Below, piece by piece: positions 6,723 through 10,753 of a DNA stretch of 10,753 nucleotides. The stretch is taken from contig QNZR01000208.1 in NCBI GenBank assembly GCA_003978475.1, positions 1 to 10,753 on the forward strand, given 5' to 3'. The DNA comes from Sulfurimonas sp. (GTDB lineage Bacteria; Campylobacterota; Campylobacteria; Campylobacterales; Sulfurimonadaceae). The notes beneath the pieces are model-generated. The model was given only the letters and a program-made list of their open reading frames with translations. It did not search any database and was not told the origin of the DNA. The position numbers and the translations under genes were made by a program. The stretch's first letter is position 1; each line of letters starts with the position of its first letter.

Positions 6723-7784
6723 CTAGGATTCCTTGTTTGCCATCTTTTCGACTTCGCTGACAAAGCGATCCACCAGCTCTTTTTCATCGAGTTTTGCGAC
6801 AATATCGCCTTTTACCATAACCAGACCGCTGCCTTTGCCGTAGGCGATGGCAACATCGGCATGAGCGGCTTCACCGATGGCATTGACGACGCACCCCATG
6901 ACCGAAACATTTAGCGGTGCCGTGATGTGTTTGGTACGTGTTTCGATATCTTTAACGGCACTGACCAGATCGGCTTCGATACGTCCGCATGTCGGGCAGG
7001 AGATAATATTCAGCCCCTCTTTGGAGGCACCGCTGTCTTTTAAGATGGCGCGACCGACGGCAATCTCCTCTTCGAGTTCGCCGGTAATGGAGACGCGCAT
7101 GGTATCGCCGATGCCCTCAAGCAGCAGCGTTCCCAGACCGATGGCACTTTTAACGGTAGCATGAAATTTGGTGCCTGCCTCGGTGACCCCAAGATGAAAC
7201 GGGTAGCTGTTTTTAGGACGCAGAAGACGGTACGCGGCTACGGTACGTTCCACATCACTGGCTTTGAGTGAAATTTTAATGTCGGTAAAACCGAGATCTT
7301 CAAGAAACTTGATATTATACTCTGCTGAGGCGACCATGCCTTCGGCACTTTGACCATAACGCCGGTCAAACTCTTTTTCCAGTGAACCGGCATTGACCCC
7401 GATGCGTATGGGAATGCTGCGCTCCTGACATGCGGCAACAATATCTTTGACACGATTTTTTTCACCGATATTGCCCGGATTGATGCGGATGCAGTCTACG
7501 ACTTTGGCCGCTTCAAGTGCCAGACGGTAATTAAAATGGATGTCGGCAACCAGCGGCAGCGATATCTGTTCTTTAATGGCTTTGAGTGCCAGAGCATCTT
7601 CCATCTCCGGTACGGCAACACGGACAATATCGCATCCGGCAAAGTGCAGTCGCTTAATCTGCTCGACGGTGGCATCGACATCACGGGTTTTGGAGTAGGT
7701 CATCGACTGCACCGAGATGGGGGCATCGCCGCCAATGAGTACACCGCCGACACTGATTTGTTGGGTGGGTATGCGCGCTATCAT
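6723..7784 (-). CDS. ispG: (E)-4-hydroxy-3-methylbut-2-enyl-diphosphate synthase (IspG/GcpE)
   Basis: This 353-residue cytoplasmic enzyme of the MEP isoprenoid pathway reductively opens methylerythritol cyclodiphosphate to HMBPP using a [4Fe-4S] cluster. A TIM-barrel domain (about 5-245) begins with the typical VGGVLIGGDAPISVQSMT (12-29) and includes ADIHFNYR (80-87), RINPGNIG (100-107) and GVNAGSLEK (129-137). The cluster-binding domain holds C263, C266 (SCPTCGR), C298 (MGCVVN) and E305, the expected four ligands. The length matches short bacterial IspG proteins. The ATG at 7782-7784 is supported by similarity starting at once after it, but no Shine-Dalgarno precedes it and a -10-like box ends 7 nt upstream. 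It is the first gene of the ispG-dnaB-comEC unit unless transcription continues from arsB, whose stop is 60 nt upstream. Confidence 0.96.
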   Translation of the reverse strand: MIARIPTQQISVGGVLIGGDAPISVQSMTYSKTRDVDATVEQIKRLHFAGCDIVRVAVPEMEDALALKAIKEQISLPLVADIHFNYRLALEAAKVVDCIRINPGNIGEKNRVKDIVAACQERSIPIRIGVNAGSLEKEFDRRYGQSAEGMVASAEYNIKFLEDLGFTDIKISLKASDVERTVAAYRLLRPKNSYPFHLGVTEAGTKFHATVKSAIGLGTLLLEGIGDTMRVSITGELEEEIAVGRAILKDSGASKEGLNIISCPTCGRIEADLVSAVKDIETRTKHITAPLNVSVMGCVVNAIGEAAHADVAIAYGKGSGLVMVKGDIVAKLDEKELVDRFVSEVEKMANKES

Positions 7785-7791
7785 AAGAGGG

Positions 7792-7814
7792 ATTGTATCT
7801 CTTTAGTTATTAAA
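7792..7814 (-). promoter_or_regulatory. Probable ispG promoter, possibly giving a leaderless mRNA
   Basis: On the minus strand TACAAT (7797-7792) matches the -10 consensus at five of six positions and is followed by CCCTCTT and then the ispG ATG. Transcription starting at the usual distance would begin at the A of the ATG. A weak -35-like CTGAAT lies 16 nt further upstream (7819-7814). A second candidate -10, TTTAAT (7814-7809), would give a leader of about 17-20 nt, still without a Shine-Dalgarno. The boxes are seen; promoter activity is inferred. Confidence 0.45.
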
Positions 7815-7836
7815 TTCAGGTTACGACGCCGGACGA

Positions 7837-7856
7837 GGACTCGCCTACAAGAGTCC
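7837..7856 (-). repeat. Short hairpin at the end of arsB; weak terminator candidate
   Basis: GGACTC (7837-7842) and GAGTCC (7851-7856) form a perfect 6-bp inverted repeat with an 8-nt loop that includes the arsB stop codon. On the minus strand no T-run follows, so it is not a standard intrinsic terminator. It may slow or protect the 3' end, or it may be chance. Confidence 0.25.
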
Positions 7857-9107
7857 CAACAGGGCAATGAGCAGTACCGGCGGGGTGATGACCAGACCGA
7901 CTTTCATGTATTGACCCCAGCCGATTTTGACCCCTTTTTGGGCGAGAACATGCAGCCACAGCAGTGTGGCAAGTGAGCCGATCGGTGTCATTTTCGGACC
8001 GAGGTTGGAGCCTAATATGTTGGCATATACCAACGCTTCATTGCCGACATAGCCGACGTGATCAATGGCAATATCCATTATCATGATGGTGGGCATATTG
8101 TTCATAACCGAGCTGATAATCGCCGACAAAAATCCGGTTCCAAGAATGGCAACCGTGGTGCCATAGCTGTTTAAATGCACGATCCATGAGGCAATAACAT
8201 CGGTTAGACCCGCATTTTTCAGACCGTATACCACGACATACAGACCAATACTAAACCATACTACCTGCCAGGGCGCCGCTTTAATGGTCATAACGGGTTT
8301 GACCGCTTTGTAATGCGTGGCAATGGCCAAAAAGAGCAAAGCACCGCCTAGAGCAAAAACACTAATGGGCAGATGGTAATAATCACCTATGAAATATCCC
8401 GTCATTAACAGTGCAAGAAAGAACCATGAGAAGCGAAACATCGTATGATTTTTAATGACCGAAGCGGCTTCAGGAAGGGTGGCGACATCAACACGAAATG
8501 GAATGTCTTTGCGAAAATAGACCCACAAGACCGCAATGGAAGCGATGATGCTGAGCAGATTGGGCAAGAACATATGGCGTGCATACTCAAAAAAACCAAT
8601 GTTAAAATAGCCGGCGGTGACAATATTGGTAAGGTTGGAGATGACCAGCGGATTGGAAGCGCTGTCGCCAATAAAGCCACCTGCGATTAAAAACGCAAAG
8701 ATGGCGAGAGGGTTCATGTTAAGGTATTTCATTTTGGCAAGTACAATGGGTGTTAAGATGAGTGCGGCACCGTCATTGGCAAAAAATGCCGCAACAAGCG
8801 CCCCCAGCAGCAGGATGTAAACAAACATTTTGTGTCCGCTACCGCCGCTGAGTTTTGCCATTTTAATGGCTGCCCACTCGAAAAATCCGATCTCATCAAG
8901 CACCATAGAAAGAATAATAATGCCAATAAATGCCAATGTTGCATCCCACACAATATCGATGACACTCATTACATCGCCAACACTGACCACCCCGAGCAAA
9001 AGTGCCGCTACAGCACCCAATATTGCCGTAGTGCCTATTTGCAGACCGCGAGGCTGCCAGATAATACATACGAGAGTAACGAGAAATACGGCTATTGCCC
9101 ATGCCAT
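7845..9107 (-). CDS. arsB: Arsenite/antimonite efflux membrane protein ArsB
   Basis: This 420-residue inner-membrane carrier of the ion transporter superfamily exports arsenite and antimonite, by proton antiport or with an ArsA ATPase when one is present. The match to my memory of E. coli ArsB (about 429 residues) runs over the whole length: IVWDATLAFIGIIILSMVLD (52-71), GFFEWAA (74-80), FFANDGAALILTPIV (108-122), SNLTNIVTAGYF (157-168), VYFRKDIP (196-203), the APWQVVWFSIGLYVVVYGL region (278-296), SVMNNMPT (333-340) and LGPKMTPIGSLATLLWLHVL (369-388). About ten to twelve helices are visible. One cysteine (C14) is present; transport in this family does not rely on conserved cysteines. AGGAG (9114-9118) lies 6 nt before the ATG. 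The gene has its own promoter with inverted repeats. No arsR, arsC or arsA is adjacent. It lies between priA and ispG, probably as a separately regulated resistance gene. Confidence 0.94.
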   Translation of the reverse strand: MAWAIAVFLVTLVCIIWQPRGLQIGTTAILGAVAALLLGVVSVGDVMSVIDIVWDATLAFIGIIILSMVLDEIGFFEWAAIKMAKLSGGSGHKMFVYILLLGALVAAFFANDGAALILTPIVLAKMKYLNMNPLAIFAFLIAGGFIGDSASNPLVISNLTNIVTAGYFNIGFFEYARHMFLPNLLSIIASIAVLWVYFRKDIPFRVDVATLPEAASVIKNHTMFRFSWFFLALLMTGYFIGDYYHLPISVFALGGALLFLAIATHYKAVKPVMTIKAAPWQVVWFSIGLYVVVYGLKNAGLTDVIASWIVHLNSYGTTVAILGTGFLSAIISSVMNNMPTIMIMDIAIDHVGYVGNEALVYANILGSNLGPKMTPIGSLATLLWLHVLAQKGVKIGWGQYMKVGLVITPPVLLIALLGLL

Positions 9108-9135
9108 AGACTGCTCCTGTGTCTGTCAATGCGAA

Positions 9136-9164
9136 ACTATAGCAGAAACTTTTAATTAAATCAA
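9136..9164 (-). promoter_or_regulatory. Sigma70 promoter of arsB
   Basis: On the minus strand TTGATT (9164-9159) is followed by 17 nt and then TGC plus TATAGT (9141-9136), an extended -10 promoter with ideal spacing. The start point should lie near 9128, leaving a 5' leader of about 20 nt that contains the AGGAG. The spacer contains a 10-bp perfect palindrome, TTTAATTAAA (9151-9160). Confidence 0.75.
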
Positions 9165-9177
9165 TATATCTTGATAT
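9160..9177. promoter_or_regulatory. Candidate repressor operator (ArsR-like) over the arsB -35 box
   Basis: ATCAA (9160-9164), a 6-nt spacer and TTGAT (9171-9175) form a perfect inverted repeat; one arm is part of the -35 box. An overlapping register, ATATC-TT-GATAT (9166-9177), is also a perfect repeat. ArsR/SmtB-family repressors bind AT-rich inverted repeats of this kind and release when arsenite binds. The repeat and its position are seen directly; the identity of the regulator is inferred, and none is encoded in the window. Confidence 0.5.
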
Positions 9178-9209
9178 TATTATGTAATAGCAGATAGGCA
9201 TACATCGGG

Positions 9210-10753
9210 CTAGCCAAATTCCAACGGATCCATATCGACCTCGCCAAGTGGATGTTTGGCGGCGCGAATGACGCGGATGAGGTCAGTGGTTTTGTCGCTT
9301 CTCAACAGAATCTGAAAACGAAATTTTGAGGCGATTTTTTCAATGGGAGCAGGACCAAAACCCACCAGCTCCACACAGCTAAAGGGGCGAATGTTTGCTA
9401 CCGTGTCATGCATGGCGCTTTGTGCTTTGGCAATATTTTTGTGGGCAAAAAGGAGCCGAGCCAGTTTTTTGTAGGGAGGATAGAGCGCGTGTCTGAGTAT
9501 TTTTTCATCTTCTAAAAACTGTTCGTAATGCTCCAGATAGGGTCTGAAAAATGCTTCGTAAAAACTCTGAATGATGACCGTGGCATCATCTTTGCGACCG
9601 CTGCGACCGCTAATTTGTATCAATAATGCGAGGGCACGCTCCCGGGCACGGTAGTCGCTAAGATGCAGCAGATGATCCAGACCCATAATAACGGCAAGCG
9701 AGATATTGTGGTAGTCGTGTCCTTTGGAGAGCATCTGCGTTCCGACGAGCAGGTCAATGGTGCCCGCGTTAAATTCCTGAAGCAAGTTGGTGAGTTTTTT
9801 CTGGGTGTTGATGGTATCACGGTCAAATTGCGCGGTGGTGATTTCGGGTAGTTTGTTGTGCAGTTCCCGGACAACTTCAGCGGTTCCGAGGCGGGTATGC
9901 ACCAGAGACTTACTCCGGCATTTCGGGCAGATTTGCGGAATGGTTTCGGTGAAATTGCAATAGTGACATTTAACATGACGGCTGTTTTTGTGCAGACTCA
10001 TTCCCACCGAACAGTAGGGACATCCATAGGTGAACCCGCATGTTTCACAAATGATGTATTTAAAATTGGCTCGTGTCGGCAGGAAGAGAATACCCTGTTT
10101 GTGCTGCTTGTAATTGGTACGCAGTGCCTCAAGAATCAAAGGAGTGAGTGCGTCACTGTGCGCTTCAAATATAAAGTGTCGAGTGCTGTTGAAATGGCTT
10201 TGTTTAAGCCGAAAATATGGGAACTTGACGTAAGAACTCAGGCTCGGTGTGGCGCTTCCGAGAATGACCTTGACCTGTAGTTTTTTAGCCATGTAAACGG
10301 CAAGATCACGGGCATTGTAACGGGGACGCGAACTCGATTTATAGCTGTCATCATGCTCTTCGTCAACAACAATGACCCCCAGATTCTCCATGCTTAGAAA
10401 TAGGGCGGAACGTGCTCCGGCAATAATGTCAAAATCGCCGGAGTGAAGTTTTTTTAAATTGTTTTCACGCTGTTTTTTGGTCAGTTTGGAGTGCCAGTGA
10501 ATGACACGGGACGGGAAATGCTTCTCCAGACGGTGGTACATCTGCGGTGTCAGCGCAATTTCAGGCATTAAAAAAACTGCTTTTTTGCCCTGCTTGATGA
10601 CCTCGGCAAAATAATACATGTAAATTTCCGTTTTGCCCGAGCCCGTATCGCCAAAAAGCAAAGATGTGCTGTGCCGCTTTACAAAGGCTAACGCCTCTTG
10701 CTGGTATGGGCTCAGCTCAATGGTACATGTCGATTTGACATCGGTATGATCCG
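9210..10753 (-). CDS. priA: Primosomal replication-restart helicase PriA, 5' end cut by the window edge
   Basis: The open frame continues to the right edge: 513 residues are visible and about 100 N-terminal residues (the DNA 3'-end-binding domain) are missing. PriA recognises stalled forks and reloads DnaB. In the visible fragment I see an ELSPYQQEAL Q-motif-like stretch (12-21), Walker A GDTGSGKT (34-41), DEEHD (130-134), GSATPS (165-170), GTQMLSKGHD (337-346) and QISGRSGR (379-386). Eight zinc cysteines in four CxxC pairs lie in between (235/238, 244/247, 262/265, 275/278), so all helicase and zinc elements are present. The C-terminal domain ends with the usual KFRFQILLR stretch and DPLEFG. 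The true start lies outside the window; the TTG at 10659-10661 falls inside the ATPase domain and is not a start. The gene is upstream of and co-directional with arsB, with a 102-bp gap holding the arsB promoter. Confidence 0.96.
   Translation of the reverse strand, partial: DHTDVKSTCTIELSPYQQEALAFVKRHSTSLLFGDTGSGKTEIYMYYFAEVIKQGKKAVFLMPEIALTPQMYHRLEKHFPSRVIHWHSKLTKKQRENNLKKLHSGDFDIIAGARSALFLSMENLGVIVVDEEHDDSYKSSSRPRYNARDLAVYMAKKLQVKVILGSATPSLSSYVKFPYFRLKQSHFNSTRHFIFEAHSDALTPLILEALRTNYKQHKQGILFLPTRANFKYIICETCGFTYGCPYCSVGMSLHKNSRHVKCHYCNFTETIPQICPKCRSKSLVHTRLGTAEVVRELHNKLPEITTAQFDRDTINTQKKLTNLLQEFNAGTIDLLVGTQMLSKGHDYHNISLAVIMGLDHLLHLSDYRARERALALLIQISGRSGRKDDATVIIQSFYEAFFRPYLEHYEQFLEDEKILRHALYPPYKKLARLLFAHKNIAKAQSAMHDTVANIRPFSCVELVGFGPAPIEKIASKFRFQILLRSDKTTDLIRVIRAAKHPLGEVDMDPLEFG

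Noticed and set aside
7536..7976. 146-codon plus-strand open frame across the ispG start and arsB end
   Set aside because: It is antisense to two well-identified genes, has no ribosome binding site of note, and its product resembles no family I know.
9207..9215. GGCTAGCC palindrome at the priA stop as a terminator
   Set aside because: It is an 8-bp palindrome with no loop and no T-run; it cannot form a useful hairpin.
9858..10280. 140-codon plus-strand open frame
   Set aside because: It lies entirely antisense to the zinc and helicase region of priA, whose motifs are all intact; the open frame is a by-product of priA codon use.
10659..10661. TTG as a start of priA
   Set aside because: It lies just before Walker A, and the same frame continues upstream with the conserved ELSPYQQEAL segment to the window edge.

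Overview
The window looks like a chromosomal core segment from a member of the Campylobacterota (Epsilonproteobacteria). It encodes a Csd3/HdpA-type cell-shape peptidase, a protein of the PgbA N-terminal family (which I know only from Helicobacter, Campylobacter and relatives), a ComEC that lacks the C-terminal beta-lactamase-like domain, and a DnaB with a charged insertion near its C-terminus. All of these are typical of that phylum. By eye the base composition is a little under half G+C, which fits free-living sulfur- or hydrogen-oxidising lineages better than AT-rich host-associated ones. I cannot name a genus from the sequence.

Left part (1-4069). A minus-strand M23 peptidase gene (csd3, cut by the left edge) is divergent from a tight plus-strand operon: pgbA-like, glcD, yihY/rbn-like. 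The 102-bp divergent spacer holds two outward-facing -10 boxes built on one perfect 8-bp inverted repeat. The first plus gene starts with TTG, placed behind a strong Shine-Dalgarno. The next two genes follow with 0 and 1 nt between stop and start. From memory, the order csd3 / pgbA / glcD / rbn / comEC is shared with Campylobacter jejuni (around Cj1211-Cj1215) and partly with H. pylori (HP0506-HP0509).

Middle part (4016-7784). A minus-strand operon reads ispG, dnaB, comEC: isoprenoid precursor synthesis, the replicative helicase, and the inner-membrane DNA uptake channel. The genes are separated by 2 nt and then by an ATGA overlap. comEC meets yihY tail to tail with a 54-bp coding overlap and no visible terminator. 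ispG has no Shine-Dalgarno, but it has a -10-like box 7 nt before its ATG, so leaderless initiation is possible.

Right part (7845-10753). arsB (arsenite/antimonite efflux) lies between priA (3' part only, cut by the right edge) and ispG, all on the minus strand. arsB has its own well-formed sigma70 promoter (TTGATT, 17 nt, extended TATAGT) with inverted repeats over the -35 box, as expected for an ArsR-type repressor site. No arsR is in the window. PriA and DnaB act together in replication restart, but arsB and its promoter separate them here, so co-transcription is uncertain.

I found no RNA genes, insertion sequences, phage genes or CRISPR arrays, and no non-coding stretch longer than about 100 bp. 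Nothing here is convincingly a new system. The observations worth a second look are regulatory architecture, coding overlaps and lineage-specific protein variants.
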